This document shows positions 7,415-16,510 of a stretch of 64,000 bases of DNA, piece after piece. Source of the DNA: Roseomonas indoligenes (GTDB taxonomy: Bacteria > Pseudomonadota > Alphaproteobacteria > Acetobacterales > Acetobacteraceae); NCBI RefSeq assembly GCF_017813365.1, contig NZ_JAGIZA010000003.1:372001-436000 (forward strand), given 5' to 3'. Made by a program: the position numbers and the translations under genes. The number at the start of each line of letters is the position of its first letter. The first letter of the stretch is position 1. The notes beneath the pieces were generated by a model. That model was not told where the DNA came from. It saw only the letters and a list, made by a program, of their open reading frames with translations, and searched no databases.

Positions 7415-7939
7415 CTACTTCGGTGCGAGCACCATGATCATCTGGCGGTTTTCCAGCCGGGGCATGGATTCCACCTTCACGGCCTCCGCCATCTCGTTGC
7501 GGATGCGCTCCAGCACCTTGGCGCCGAGGTCCTGGTGGGCCATCTCGCGCCCGCGGAAGCGCAGGGTGACCTTCACCTTGTCGCCTTCCTCGATGAAGCT
7601 CTTCATCTGCCGCATCTTCACTTCGTAGTCGTGGTCGTCGATATTCGGACGGACCTTGATCTCCTTGATCTCCACGACCTTCTGGCGCTTGCGCGCCTCG
7701 TTCGCCTTCTTCTGCTGCTCGTACTTGAACTTGCCGAAGTCGGTGATCTTGCAGACGGGCGGATCAGCGTTCGGGCTGATCTCCAGCAGGTCCAGACCAA
7801 CCTCATAGGCACGGGCCAGCGCGTCGCGCGCGGTCATCACGCCGATCATCTCGCCGTCCTGATCGATCAGCCGGACCTGGGGCGAGCGAATCTCCTCGTT
7901 TACCCGCGGTCCGTCGCGGGTCGGGAGGCTGTTGGGCAT
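7415..7939 (-). CDS. infC: Translation initiation factor IF-3
   Basis: IF-3 binds the 30S subunit and controls start-codon selection. The 174-aa product carries the conserved N-domain start (D-G-P-R-V-N-E-E-I, then V-R-L-I-D), the linker with K-Y-E-Q-Q-K-K, and the C-domain K-E-I-K-V-R-P-x-I-x-x-H-D-Y. ATG at 7939 is the only ATG near the family N-terminus, but its upstream Shine-Dalgarno-like sequence is weak. A better AGGAG at 7962-7966 is placed for a CTG at 7954. Non-AUG starts of infC are known and serve autoregulation. It follows thrS on the same strand, the usual thrS-infC order. Confidence 0.95.
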   Translation of the reverse strand: MPNSLPTRDGPRVNEEIRSPQVRLIDQDGEMIGVMTARDALARAYEVGLDLLEISPNADPPVCKITDFGKFKYEQQKKANEARKRQKVVEIKEIKVRPNIDDHDYEVKMRQMKSFIEEGDKVKVTLRFRGREMAHQDLGAKVLERIRNEMAEAVKVESMPRLENRQMIMVLAPK

Positions 7940-8098
7940 TGGGCCTCGGGCCAGGGGTAGTCTCCTGTTGTGGTGTAGGGATGGAGTTATGGTGCGCGGC
8001 GGCGGCGTCTGCAACCGTCGCGCAGAGAGGTCAAGCCGGTTTTTGCGACCGGCGGGGCGGGAGCGGGCTTGTTACGCGCCCGCACCCGTGGCCGAAGC

Positions 8099-10057
8099 CT
8101 AGGCTTCGGCCGTGGTCGCGAAGCTGCCGGCACGGTCCGGCGGGGCGGATTCCGCGACCAGGCGGGCGATGGCCTCCGCCAGGGGCAGGGTTTCCTGCTC
8201 GCGGCCGGGGAGACGGCGGAGGACAAGGTTGCGCTCCTCGGCCTCGCGCCGGCCGACGACGGCCAGGATCGGGACGCGGGCCTCGATGTGCTCGGCGATC
8301 TTGCGGTTGATCTTCTCGTTCCGGATGTCGGTGCTGGCGGCGATGCCGGCGGCGCGCAGGGCCTCGGCCACCTCCTCGGCATAGGGGGCGGCATCGTCCA
8401 CGATGCTGGCGACGACCACCTGGACGGGGGCGAGCCAGAGGGGGAAGCGGCCGGCATGCTCCTCGATGAGGATGCCGAGGAAGCGCTCGAAGCTGCCGAG
8501 GATGGCGCGGTGCAGCATGACCGGGCGGTGCTTGGCGCCGTCCTCGCCGACGTACTCGGCGTCCAGGCGCTCCGGCAGGACGAAGTCGACCTGGAGGGTG
8601 CCGCACTGCCAGTCGCGGCCGATGGCGTCGCGCAGGACGAACTCAAGCTTGGGGCCGTAGAAGGCGCCCTCCCCCGGGTTCAGTTCATATTCCACGCCGG
8701 CGGTGGCGCAGGCTTCCCGCAGGGCGCCCTCGGCGCGGTCCCAGGTCTGGTCGGTGCCAGCGCGCTTCTCCGGGCGGTCGCTGAACTTCACGCGGAAGCT
8801 CTCGAAGCCGAAGTCGCGGTAGATGGAGGAGAGGAGCGCGACGAAGCGGACCGTCTCCGAGGCGATCTGGTCCTCGGTGCAGAAGATATGGGCGTCGTCC
8901 TGCGTGAAGGCGCGGACGCGCATGATGCCGTGCAGGGCGCCGCTGGGCTCGTAGCGGTGGCAGGCGCCGAATTCGGCCATGCGGAGGGGAAGCTGGCGGT
9001 AGCTGCGGATGCCCTGGTTGAAGATCTGCACGTGGCAGGGGCAGTTCATGGGCTTCAGGGCGAGAACGCGGTCCTTCTCGGACTCGTCCTCCACCGTGGC
9101 GATGAACATGCTCTCCCGGAACTTTTCCCAGTGGCCGGACTCGATCCAGAGCTTGCGGTCCACGAGCTGGGGGGTGCGGACCTCGTCGTAGCCGGAGGCG
9201 TCCAGGCGGCGGCGCATGTAGTCCTCCACCGTGCGGTAGAGGCGCCAGCCCTTGGGATGCCAGAAGATGCTGCCCGTGGCCTCTTCCTGCAGGTGGAAGA
9301 GGTCCATCTCCTTGCCGATGCGGCGGTGGTCGCGCTTCTCCGCCTCCTCCAGCATGGTGAGGTGGGCTTCGAGTTCCTTCGCGTCGCGCCAGGCGGTGCC
9401 GTAGATGCGGGAGAGGACGGGGTTGCGGTGGTCGCCGCGCCAGTAGGCGCCGGCGACCTTCTGCAGCTTGAAGGCGGCGCCGATGTCGCCCGTGCCGCGC
9501 ATGTGCGGGCCGCGGCAGAGGTCCAGCCAATCGCCCTGGCGGTAGATGCTGATCGTCTCGCTCTCGGGCAGGTCGCGGATCAGCTCGGCCTTGAAGCGCT
9601 CGCCACGGCTCTCGAAGAAGGCGATGGCCTCCTCGCGCGGCCATTCCTCGCGCTCGAACTTCGCGTTGCGCGCGATGATCTCCCGCATCTTGGCCTCGAT
9701 GGCCGGGAAGTCCTCGGGCGTGAAGGGCTCGTTGCGGGCGAAGTCGTAGTAGAAGCCGTTCTCGATGGCCGGGCCGATCGTGACCTGGGTGCCGGGGAAG
9801 AGTTCCTGCACGGCCTCCGCGAGCACGTGGGCGGCGTCGTGGCGGATCATCCCGAGGGCCTCGGGGTCCTTGCGGGTGATGAAGCGGAGGCGTGCATCGG
9901 CCTCAATGGGGACTGAGAGGTCCTTGAGGGCGCCGTTCACCTCCATGGCCAGGGCGGCCTTGGCGAGGCCGGGGCCGATGGACGCGGCCACGGTGGTGCC
10001 CGTGACAGGACCGTCGAAGGATCGAACGGAACCGTCGGGCAGCGTGATCGCGGGCAT
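8099..10057 (-). CDS. thrS: Threonyl-tRNA synthetase
   Basis: This class II synthetase charges tRNA-Thr. The 652-aa product has the full architecture: an N-terminal TGS domain, the editing (SAD) domain with the [10 protein letters not shown] motif, and the class II core. Motif 2 lies around C-H-R-Y-E-P-S-G, with the zinc-ligand cysteine in M-N-C-P-C-H and motif 3 in [12 protein letters not shown]. The anticodon-binding domain closes the protein. The start at 10057 gives the usual [13 protein letters not shown] opening; the longer frame adds only 17 unconserved residues. infC lies 160 bases downstream. No T-box or threonine leader was recognised upstream. Confidence 0.97.
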   Translation of the reverse strand: MPAITLPDGSVRSFDGPVTGTTVAASIGPGLAKAALAMEVNGALKDLSVPIEADARLRFITRKDPEALGMIRHDAAHVLAEAVQELFPGTQVTIGPAIENGFYYDFARNEPFTPEDFPAIEAKMREIIARNAKFEREEWPREEAIAFFESRGERFKAELIRDLPESETISIYRQGDWLDLCRGPHMRGTGDIGAAFKLQKVAGAYWRGDHRNPVLSRIYGTAWRDAKELEAHLTMLEEAEKRDHRRIGKEMDLFHLQEEATGSIFWHPKGWRLYRTVEDYMRRRLDASGYDEVRTPQLVDRKLWIESGHWEKFRESMFIATVEDESEKDRVLALKPMNCPCHVQIFNQGIRSYRQLPLRMAEFGACHRYEPSGALHGIMRVRAFTQDDAHIFCTEDQIASETVRFVALLSSIYRDFGFESFRVKFSDRPEKRAGTDQTWDRAEGALREACATAGVEYELNPGEGAFYGPKLEFVLRDAIGRDWQCGTLQVDFVLPERLDAEYVGEDGAKHRPVMLHRAILGSFERFLGILIEEHAGRFPLWLAPVQVVVASIVDDAAPYAEEVAEALRAAGIAASTDIRNEKINRKIAEHIEARVPILAVVGRREAEERNLVLRRLPGREQETLPLAEAIARLVAESAPPDRAGSFATTAEA

Positions 10058-10390
10058 GGGGGTGGCTTGGCCTGACCTGTAGGGAAATGGGGTCGGGAGA
10101 GGTGGCACCGCCCTTCCCCGGGGTCAAGCGCGCCGCGGGCGGGGCTGGGGTGCCGACCGGACCGGGGAATGTCCGTGCCCAGCACGCGGCGTCGGTGGCG
10201 GCCATCCGACGCAGGTGAGTTTAATGCCAATATTGATTCGAAATCGAAATCAAATCATCCTCGCCCGGGCGTTCCGGGTAGCGCCGGACGGAGCTTCGGA
10301 GATGACGCCACGTGCGATGCGTCGCTGCCGGCTTCGGGTCGCCCCTTCGGGAGATCACGCTGACCCCGACGCGATCAAAGGACCGATCCC
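10058..10390. other. Intergenic region with AT-rich repeat block upstream of the Dyp peroxidase gene
   Basis: This 333-base gap separates the divergent thrS and Dyp genes and holds no convincing gene. Around 10225-10256 there is an unusually AT-rich island for this genome, with CGAAATCGAAATCAAATC-type iterations (GAAATC twice, then a CAAATC variant). It is a plausible regulator or promoter site for the peroxidase gene, but no known consensus was recognised. Confidence 0.4.
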
Positions 10391-11830
10391 ATGGCCGTAA
10401 ACCTCGACAAGGCGCTTTCCTGGATGAACGCCAACGAGAGCGAGGAGGTGATGCTCCGACGGCTACAGGGGAACATCCTGAAGGGCCATGGGAGGCATCA
10501 CACGGTCAACGTGTTCTTCCGGATCGATGCCGGACGGCGGGCGGAGATGCGGGCAGCCCTGCGGAGCATCGCCCGCGACCACATGATCAGCGCCCTCGAC
10601 CAGCTCGACGAGGCCAGACAGTTCCATGCGGGCGGGCCGCCCGGAGGAGCTTTCGTGGCCACCATGCTGTCCGCGACCGGCTATGCCGCGCTGGACGTCG
10701 CCGCCGGCCGCGTGCCGGCCGACCCCAGCTTCCGGAAGGGCATGAAGGCCGCGCAACTCGGTGATCCGCCGGTGGAATCCTGGGACGCGGCGTTCCGCGG
10801 CCAAGTCGACGGGATGATCCTGATTGGCGGCAGGTCACCCGAGGAGGTCGCGCCGAAGCGGGTGGCGATCGTCGCGCTGCTCCGGGGCGCCGGGGGCAGC
10901 ATCCTCGCCGAGCAGAAGGGGAAGGCCATCTTCGACGAGCGCGGCGAGGGTATCGAGCACTTCGGCTATGTCGATGGCCGGAGCCAGCCACTTCCCCTTC
11001 TCGAGGACTTGGCAAGGGAGGGGCACGAGGGCGGCCTGGACGAATGGAACCCCCACGCCCCACTCGGCGTGGCGCTCGTCCCGGATCCGGGCACGGACGA
11101 CGGGGTGAGCTTCGGCAGCTACTTCATCTTCCGCAAGCTTGACCAGGACGTGCTGGGTTTCAAGCGCCGCGAGCAGAAGCTCGCCACCGCCCTGGGGCTG
11201 ACGGGCGGGGCGCGGGAACTGGCCGGGGCCTATGCGGTGGGGCGGTTCGAGGACGGCACGCCGGTCACCCTGTCGGGCACGGCCCGAGGCGGCACGCCGC
11301 CGAACAACTTCAACTACGACCAGGACCGTGCCGGGGCGCGCTGCCCGTTCCACGCGCATATCCGGAAGACGAACCCGCGGGGGACCGGCGGCTTCGAGGA
11401 GCCCGGGGACGAGAGGAAGCACCTGATGCTACGGCGGGGGATTCCCTACGAGGACGTTCCCCGCAAGGTGGAACCGAAGGACCTGCCGGACGTCGAGTCC
11501 GAGGGGGATTTCGAGGCGCAGGTCGCGCCGAAGCTTCCTTCGCGCGATGTGGGCCTGCTCTTCATGGCCTATAATCGGGACCTCGCGGACCAGTTCGAGT
11601 TCACGCAGGTCAACTGGGCGAACAACCCGGATTTTCCGCGTAACGGTCTTCCGGAGATGCTGGACGCGCTCATCGGGCAACCGGCCGGATCGGGGCTGAA
11701 GCAGTCCTGGCCGCGACGGTACGGCGACCATGCGGCCGGGACGATCCAGTTCAGCTTCGCCGACTTCGTTACGATGCGCGGGGGAGAATATTTCTTCGCA
11801 CCCAGCCTGACCTTCCTGCGGCACCTCTGA
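10391..11830 (+). CDS. Dyp-type heme peroxidase
   Basis: Dyp peroxidases use heme and hydrogen peroxide to oxidise dyes, phenolics and other substrates. The 479-aa product shows the distal catalytic G-x-x-D-G variant as F191-G-Y-V-D195-G-R-S, with Asp195 the acid-base residue. The proximal heme segment is C318-P-F-H-A-H323-I-R-K-T-N-P-R. The length and the C-P-F-x-A-H-I-R-K pattern fit the longer class C/D members rather than the Tat-exported EfeB type. There is no signal peptide, and no encapsulin or iron-transport gene lies beside it, so it is probably cytosolic and free-standing. The ATG at 10391 opens a typical N-terminus leading to L-Q-G-N-I-L-K-G. Confidence 0.92.
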   Translation: MAVNLDKALSWMNANESEEVMLRRLQGNILKGHGRHHTVNVFFRIDAGRRAEMRAALRSIARDHMISALDQLDEARQFHAGGPPGGAFVATMLSATGYAALDVAAGRVPADPSFRKGMKAAQLGDPPVESWDAAFRGQVDGMILIGGRSPEEVAPKRVAIVALLRGAGGSILAEQKGKAIFDERGEGIEHFGYVDGRSQPLPLLEDLAREGHEGGLDEWNPHAPLGVALVPDPGTDDGVSFGSYFIFRKLDQDVLGFKRREQKLATALGLTGGARELAGAYAVGRFEDGTPVTLSGTARGGTPPNNFNYDQDRAGARCPFHAHIRKTNPRGTGGFEEPGDERKHLMLRRGIPYEDVPRKVEPKDLPDVESEGDFEAQVAPKLPSRDVGLLFMAYNRDLADQFEFTQVNWANNPDFPRNGLPEMLDALIGQPAGSGLKQSWPRRYGDHAAGTIQFSFADFVTMRGGEYFFAPSLTFLRHL

Positions 11831-11875
11831 CGGGGCGGCGATGACGCAGAAGCTGCGGGCGGGGGTGGGGGACGA

Positions 11876-11901
11876 CCGGCGGGCGGGGTGACGCCCGCCG
11901 G
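11876..11901. terminator. Hairpin between convergent Dyp and purU genes
   Basis: A perfect 10-bp GC stem (CCGGCGGGCG with CGCCCGCCGG) and a 6-base loop lie in the 83-base gap between two convergent stop codons. There is no T tract, so the terminator call is positional. Confidence 0.5.
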
Positions 11902-11913
11902 GCTGCCCGGGCG

Positions 11914-12792
11914 TCAGTCCCGGAATACGACCGTGCGCGAGCCGTTCGGCAACACCCGGTCCTCGAGCCACCAGAGGAGTGCGCGGGAGAGGACGCGGCG
12001 TTCGATGTCGCGGCCCTGGCGGACGAGGTCGTCGGGCGTGTCGTTGTGGGAGATGCGCTCCACGTCCTGCTCGATGATCGGGCCTTCGTCGAGGTCGGCG
12101 GTGACGAAGTGGGCGGTGGCGCCGATGAGCTTCACGCCGCGGGCATGGGCCTGGTGGTAGGGGCGCGCCCCCTTGAAGCCCGGGAGGAAGGAGTGGTGGA
12201 TGTTGATGCAGCGGCCGGAGAGCTTGGCCGCCAGCCCGTCCGACAGGATCTGCATGTAGCGGGCGAGGATCACGAGCTCGGCGCCGGATTCACGGATGAC
12301 GCGCCAGACCTCCCCCTCCTGCTCCAGCTTCGTGGCCTTGGAGACGGGGAGGTGGTGGAAGGGGACGTCGGCGAAGTCGAGGTGCTGGTAGGTCTCGCGC
12401 GGGTGGTTGGAGACAATGCCGACGAGGTCCATCGGAAGCTCGCCCAGGCGCCAGCGGTAGAGGATGTCGGCCAGGCAGTGGTCGAACTTCGAGACGAGGA
12501 CGATGACCTTCCGGCGGACGGCGCGGTCGCGGAGCGTCCAGTCCATGCCGAAGCGGGAGGCGACGCCTTCCAGGTCGGCGCGGAGGGCGGGGAGGTCCAG
12601 CGCGTCCTCCGGGTGGTCCAGGGTGATGCGGGCGAAGAAGCGGCGGCTTTCCGCGTCGTCGTACTGCTGGGCTTCCCGGATGTTGCCGCCCCGCTCGAAG
12701 ATGGTGGTGGCGACGGCGGCCACGATGCCCGGGCGGTTGGGGCAGGTGAGGGTCAGGACGTATTCGGGCCGGATCTTGGATTCGGGGGGCAT
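11914..12792 (-). CDS. purU: Formyltetrahydrofolate deformylase
   Basis: PurU hydrolyses 10-formyl-THF to formate and THF, balancing one-carbon pools and supplying formate for PurT-type purine synthesis. The 292-aa protein has an N-terminal ACT domain ([13 protein letters not shown]) and a formyltransferase-like catalytic domain. The latter carries L-A-R-Y-M-Q-I-L, the [13 protein letters not shown]-x-P-Y motif with its essential Asn and His, and T-A-H-F-V. The start at 12792 places the ACT domain at the usual distance from Met; the upstream extension is low-complexity. It appears monocistronic. Confidence 0.95.
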   Translation of the reverse strand: MPPESKIRPEYVLTLTCPNRPGIVAAVATTIFERGGNIREAQQYDDAESRRFFARITLDHPEDALDLPALRADLEGVASRFGMDWTLRDRAVRRKVIVLVSKFDHCLADILYRWRLGELPMDLVGIVSNHPRETYQHLDFADVPFHHLPVSKATKLEQEGEVWRVIRESGAELVILARYMQILSDGLAAKLSGRCINIHHSFLPGFKGARPYHQAHARGVKLIGATAHFVTADLDEGPIIEQDVERISHNDTPDDLVRQGRDIERRVLSRALLWWLEDRVLPNGSRTVVFRD

Positions 12793-12946
12793 AGCGGACC
12801 TTGGGCGGACCTGTGGGCTGGGTGCCGGCGGGCCGGCGCGACAGCCCCTTGCCACCAAGGCGGAGATCGGGCCAGCCCCCATCGGGCGCGACGCCGGCCC
12901 GGACCGTTCCCGTGCCGGCCCAGGCCCCTGCCCTGCCCCGGCCGGG

Positions 12947-13378
12947 TCAGCCCGTGGTGACGTATTCCTTCAGGGCCTCGGCCTCGCCCACGGCCGCGTC
13001 GATGCGCGCCTTCACGAGGTCGCCGATGGAGACGATGCCGACCACCCGATCGCCGTCCAGCACGGGGAGGTGGCGGACCCGGCGGTCCGTCATCAGTTCC
13101 AGGGCCGTGGTAATGGGGGTGTCCGGGGTCACGGTATGAAGAACCTTTGTCATCGCGTCGGCGGCGGTGAGGCTGTCCACCGTGGCCTCGTCCTCCGCGA
13201 AGAGGCGGACGATGTCGCGCTCGGACAGGATGCCGAGGGGCGGGCCCTCGCCGCCGCGGACGAGGACGGCGCCGATGCGGTGGCGGACCAGGGTCCGGGC
13301 AACCTCGGGCAGGGACTGGCCGGCCTCGACGGTGGTCACCTCGCGCCCCTTGTTCCGCAGAATGGATGCGATCGTCAT
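12947..13378 (-). CDS. Tandem CBS-domain protein
   Basis: The 143-aa product consists of two CBS motifs and little else: residues about 10-65 (with G-A-V-L-V and [10 protein letters not shown]) and about 75-130 ([21 protein letters not shown]). Such stand-alone Bateman modules bind adenosine ligands and act as energy or redox sensors; the partner here is unknown. An AGGAGG 5 bases before the ATG at 13378 fixes the start. Single-gene unit. Confidence 0.92.
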   Translation of the reverse strand: MTIASILRNKGREVTTVEAGQSLPEVARTLVRHRIGAVLVRGGEGPPLGILSERDIVRLFAEDEATVDSLTAADAMTKVLHTVTPDTPITTALELMTDRRVRHLPVLDGDRVVGIVSIGDLVKARIDAAVGEAEALKEYVTTG

Positions 13379-13479
13379 GACGTCCTCCTCTGGCGATGTG
13401 CCCTGGGAGGATGGTGTCATGACGGGGACGTCACGTTACAAGTGGAAACGTCCCTGTTCACCTCCGCTTGAACCCGGCG

Positions 13480-15261
13480 TCAGGCCGGAACGGGCGCCGG
13501 CTTCTTTGCGTCCGTGCCGGTGAGCTGGGTTTTCACCAGCTCCGCAAAGCGACCGCCCTGGGCGACCAGGTCCTCGAAGGTGCCGCGCTCCGCCACGCGG
13601 CCGAGTTCGAAGACGAGGATCTCGTCGGCGTCGCGGATGGTGGAGAGGCGGTGGGCGATGATGAAGGTGGTACGGCCGGCCATCAGGACCTTCAAGGCCT
13701 TCTGGACGCGGGCCTCCGTGGCGGCGTCGAGCGCGCTGGTGGCCTCGTCCAGGATGAGGATCGGGGGATCCTTCAACAGGGCGCGCGCGATGGAGAGGCG
13801 CTGCTTCTGGCCGCCGGAGAGAGAGGTGCCGCGCTCGCCGACCGGGGTGTCATAGCCCTGGGGCTGGCGGGTGATGAAGTCGTGCGCCTCCGCCATGCGG
13901 CAGGCCTGCTCCAGCTCCTCCTGCGTGGCCTCGGGGCGGCCGACGAGGAGGTTCTCCCGGATGGTGCGGTTGAAGAGCATGGCGTCCTGAAAGACCACGC
14001 CGACGTTGCGGCGCAGGCTTTCGAGGGAGATGTCGCGCAGGTCGTGGCCGTCGATGGTGACGCGGCCCTCGATCGGGTCCCAGAGGCGCTGGAGGAGGGA
14101 CATGGCGGTGGACTTGCCGGCGCCGGTCTGGCCCACCAGGGCGACGGTCTTGCCGGGCGGGGCCTCGAAGGAGACGTCGTTCAGGATCTTGCCGCCGCCG
14201 GGATAGCCGAAGGCGACGTGCTCGAAGGCGACATGGCCGGCGGTGCGGCCGAGGTCCACCGCATCCAGCTTCTCCGGGACGGAGGAGCGGGTGTCGAGGA
14301 CGCCGAAGACCTCTCGCAGGCCGGGGACTTGCATCAGCAGGCGGGAGACGAAGCCGACCGCGCCTTCCAGGCGGCCGATAAGCATGGTGGCGAAGCCCAT
14401 GAAGGAGACGATCTCGCCGACCGTGGCTTCCCCGCGCATGTGCAGCCAAGTGCCGAGGACGAAGATGGTGATGACGGAGATGGTGCTGGCGGAGCGGGTG
14501 AGGACGGAGACGACCGCCCACCAGTTCAGCACGGGGAACTGGTGATCCAACACCTGGCGCATGATGTCGCCGAAGAGCTTCGCCTCCGCGGCCAGACGGG
14601 TGAAGGACTGGACGACGACGACGTTGGAGAGGGCGTCCTGCGCGTTGCCGGCGAGCTGGGATTGGAAGCCCTCGGCCTTCTCCTGCGCCTCCTGCGTGCG
14701 GGAGACGACGAAGGCGGCGACGACGATGAAGACGACCACCAGGGCCAGCAGCACGAGGGCGAGGCGCCAGTTCATCAGGAAGGTCAGCGGCAGCAGGACG
14801 AAGCCGGTGATGAAGGTGGTCAGGTGCTCCCGGAAGAAGGAGAGCCAGATGGCGAAGAGGTGGTCCGTGCCGACCAGCATGATCTTCATCAGCCGCCCTG
14901 AGGCCGTGTCCCCGTGGAAGGAGAGCGGCATGGCCAGGACGTGCTGGAAGTAGCGGTGCATCACGGCCAGCCGGTTGCGGTGCGCCATGCGGTCCGCGAG
15001 GAGGGAGACGGCGACGTTGGCGGCGATGCCGGTGATGCCGACCGCGCCCCAGACGACGAGGAGAGCGGTGGCCTGGCGCCAGACGATGTCCTGCGGCTGG
15101 CGGTCCGCGCCGGAGAGGACATCGACCACGCGGCCGAAGAGGACGGGCTCCAGGAATTGCAGGCCGGCCAGGGCGAGGGCCGCCAGCGCCAGGCCGATCG
15201 CCACCCACTTGTCCGGGGCGAGGAGCCCGAGCACGCGGGCATAGGTCCGAAGAAAGCCCAT
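13480..15261 (-). CDS. NdvA/ChvA-like ABC exporter (cyclic beta-glucan type), fused permease and ATPase
   Basis: This 593-aa half-transporter joins a six-helix type-1 exporter domain (residues about 15-310) to an ATPase domain. The ATPase carries Walker A G-Q-T-G-A-G-K-S-T, the signature L-S-G-G-Q-K-Q-R, Walker B L-I-L-D-E-A-T-S-A-L-D and the H-loop I-A-H-R-L-S-T. The opening F-L-R-T-Y-A-R-V-L-G-L-L and the overall sequence resemble NdvA/ChvA, which exports cyclic beta-1,2-glucan to the periplasm. No glucan synthase (NdvB/ChvB) is in the window, so the substrate is inferred. The start at 15261 matches the family N-terminus; an ATG at 15279 is an alternative. Confidence 0.88.
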   Translation of the reverse strand: MGFLRTYARVLGLLAPDKWVAIGLALAALALAGLQFLEPVLFGRVVDVLSGADRQPQDIVWRQATALLVVWGAVGITGIAANVAVSLLADRMAHRNRLAVMHRYFQHVLAMPLSFHGDTASGRLMKIMLVGTDHLFAIWLSFFREHLTTFITGFVLLPLTFLMNWRLALVLLALVVVFIVVAAFVVSRTQEAQEKAEGFQSQLAGNAQDALSNVVVVQSFTRLAAEAKLFGDIMRQVLDHQFPVLNWWAVVSVLTRSASTISVITIFVLGTWLHMRGEATVGEIVSFMGFATMLIGRLEGAVGFVSRLLMQVPGLREVFGVLDTRSSVPEKLDAVDLGRTAGHVAFEHVAFGYPGGGKILNDVSFEAPPGKTVALVGQTGAGKSTAMSLLQRLWDPIEGRVTIDGHDLRDISLESLRRNVGVVFQDAMLFNRTIRENLLVGRPEATQEELEQACRMAEAHDFITRQPQGYDTPVGERGTSLSGGQKQRLSIARALLKDPPILILDEATSALDAATEARVQKALKVLMAGRTTFIIAHRLSTIRDADEILVFELGRVAERGTFEDLVAQGGRFAELVKTQLTGTDAKKPAPVPA

Positions 15262-15500
15262 GCTGGTCCGTATCCTCATCGCAGTCAGTTGGGGCGGCCG
15301 GAGGCGCAACGCCGCAGCCGGGGAATCGGATGCAGGCGCGGGAAGAGGGATGCGCGGGGAGAGGCCGGTGTCCAGCAAAGCCTTTGTGGGGTGCGACGGG
15401 CCTTGCCACGGCGTAGGAGGCTGGGGCACCTCTTGCGCGCCGGCCGCGACTCGAAGAGGGGCAGCAGACCCCCGCGCGCGGCCGCTTCAGGAGGCCGTCC

Positions 15501-16505
15501 ATGACCCTGTCCCGCCGCGCGGCGCTGGCTGCGCCCGCCCTTCTTCTTCCAGCCCTCTTGCGCCCTTCCCGGGCCGGTGCCCAGGGGGCCTATCCCTCGC
15601 GACCCGTGCGTGTGGTGGTACCCTTCACGCCCGCCGGGACCACGGACGTGGCGGCGCGGATCGTCTCCGAACGCCTGCAATCCCGGCTCGGGCAGCCTTT
15701 CACGGTCGAGAACCGTGCGGGCGCGGGCGGGAATTCCGGGTCCGACCTGGTCGCCAAGGGTGAGGCGGACGGATATCTGCTGCTGATGCAGACCGTCTCC
15801 TCCGGGGCGATCAACTACACCCTTTATGGCGACCGCATGCCCTACCGGCCGGACGACCTGACCGAGGTGGGGCTGGTGATCCGGGTGCCGAACGTGATCT
15901 TCGTCACCAATTCCCTGCCGGTGAGGACGCTGCGGGAGCTGGTGGCTTATGCGAAGGCCAATCCGGGCAAGCTGAACATCGGGTCCTCCGGCGTCGGCAC
16001 CTCGCTCCATGTCACGGGGGAGCTGCTGAAGATGGAGGCGGGGATCCAGATGTCGCACGTGCCCTTCCGGGGCGCGGGGCCGATGATGGCGGAGGTGATG
16101 TCCGGGCGGGTGGAGGTGGCGGTGGACAACCTGCCCTCCGCCATCGGGCATATCCGGGACGGGCGGCTGCGGGCGCTGGCGGTGACGACCGCGAGCCGGA
16201 CCCCTGCCCTGCCGGACTGCCCGACCACGGCGGAGGAGGGCTATCCCGGCGTGGAGGCGACGGGGTGGTTCGGCTTCCAAGCCCCGGGGCGCACGCCGCG
16301 CCCGATCGTCGAGAAGCTTGGCGCCGAGATCGACGCTATTGTGAAAGAACCGGCCACCAAGGCCCGCCTGGCGGACCTGGGTGGCATGATGCCGGGGCTG
16401 ACGCCCGACGGGGGCACAAGCCCGGCCGCCTTCACCGCCTTCGTGCGGACCGAGATCGCCAAGTGGGGCGATGTGGTCCGGCGATCCGGTGCAACCGTGG
16501 AGTGA
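15501..16505 (+). CDS. Bug/TctC-type tripartite tricarboxylate transporter binding protein (first of two)
   Basis: This 334-aa extracytoplasmic binding protein has a twin-arginine-like leader (S-R-R-A-A-L) and cleavage near residue 28. The Bug family signatures follow: Y-P-S-R-P-V-R-V-V-V-P-F-x-x-G-x-x-x-D, then V-E-N-R-A-G-A-G-G-N-S-G, and later G-x-x-T-S-L-H-V-x-G-E-L. These proteins bind carboxylates or small polar compounds. An AGGAGG sits 7 bases upstream of the ATG. The next gene begins 5 bases after the stop and encodes a paralogue. No TctA/TctB permease genes are next to the pair. Confidence 0.93.
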   Translation: MTLSRRAALAAPALLLPALLRPSRAGAQGAYPSRPVRVVVPFTPAGTTDVAARIVSERLQSRLGQPFTVENRAGAGGNSGSDLVAKGEADGYLLLMQTVSSGAINYTLYGDRMPYRPDDLTEVGLVIRVPNVIFVTNSLPVRTLRELVAYAKANPGKLNIGSSGVGTSLHVTGELLKMEAGIQMSHVPFRGAGPMMAEVMSGRVEVAVDNLPSAIGHIRDGRLRALAVTTASRTPALPDCPTTAEEGYPGVEATGWFGFQAPGRTPRPIVEKLGAEIDAIVKEPATKARLADLGGMMPGLTPDGGTSPAAFTAFVRTEIAKWGDVVRRSGATVE

Positions 16506-16510
16506 GAGTT

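Noticed and set aside
8069-9916. 615-codon open frame opposite thrS
   Set aside because: Same artefact: antisense to a confident synthetase gene, with no recognisable domain.
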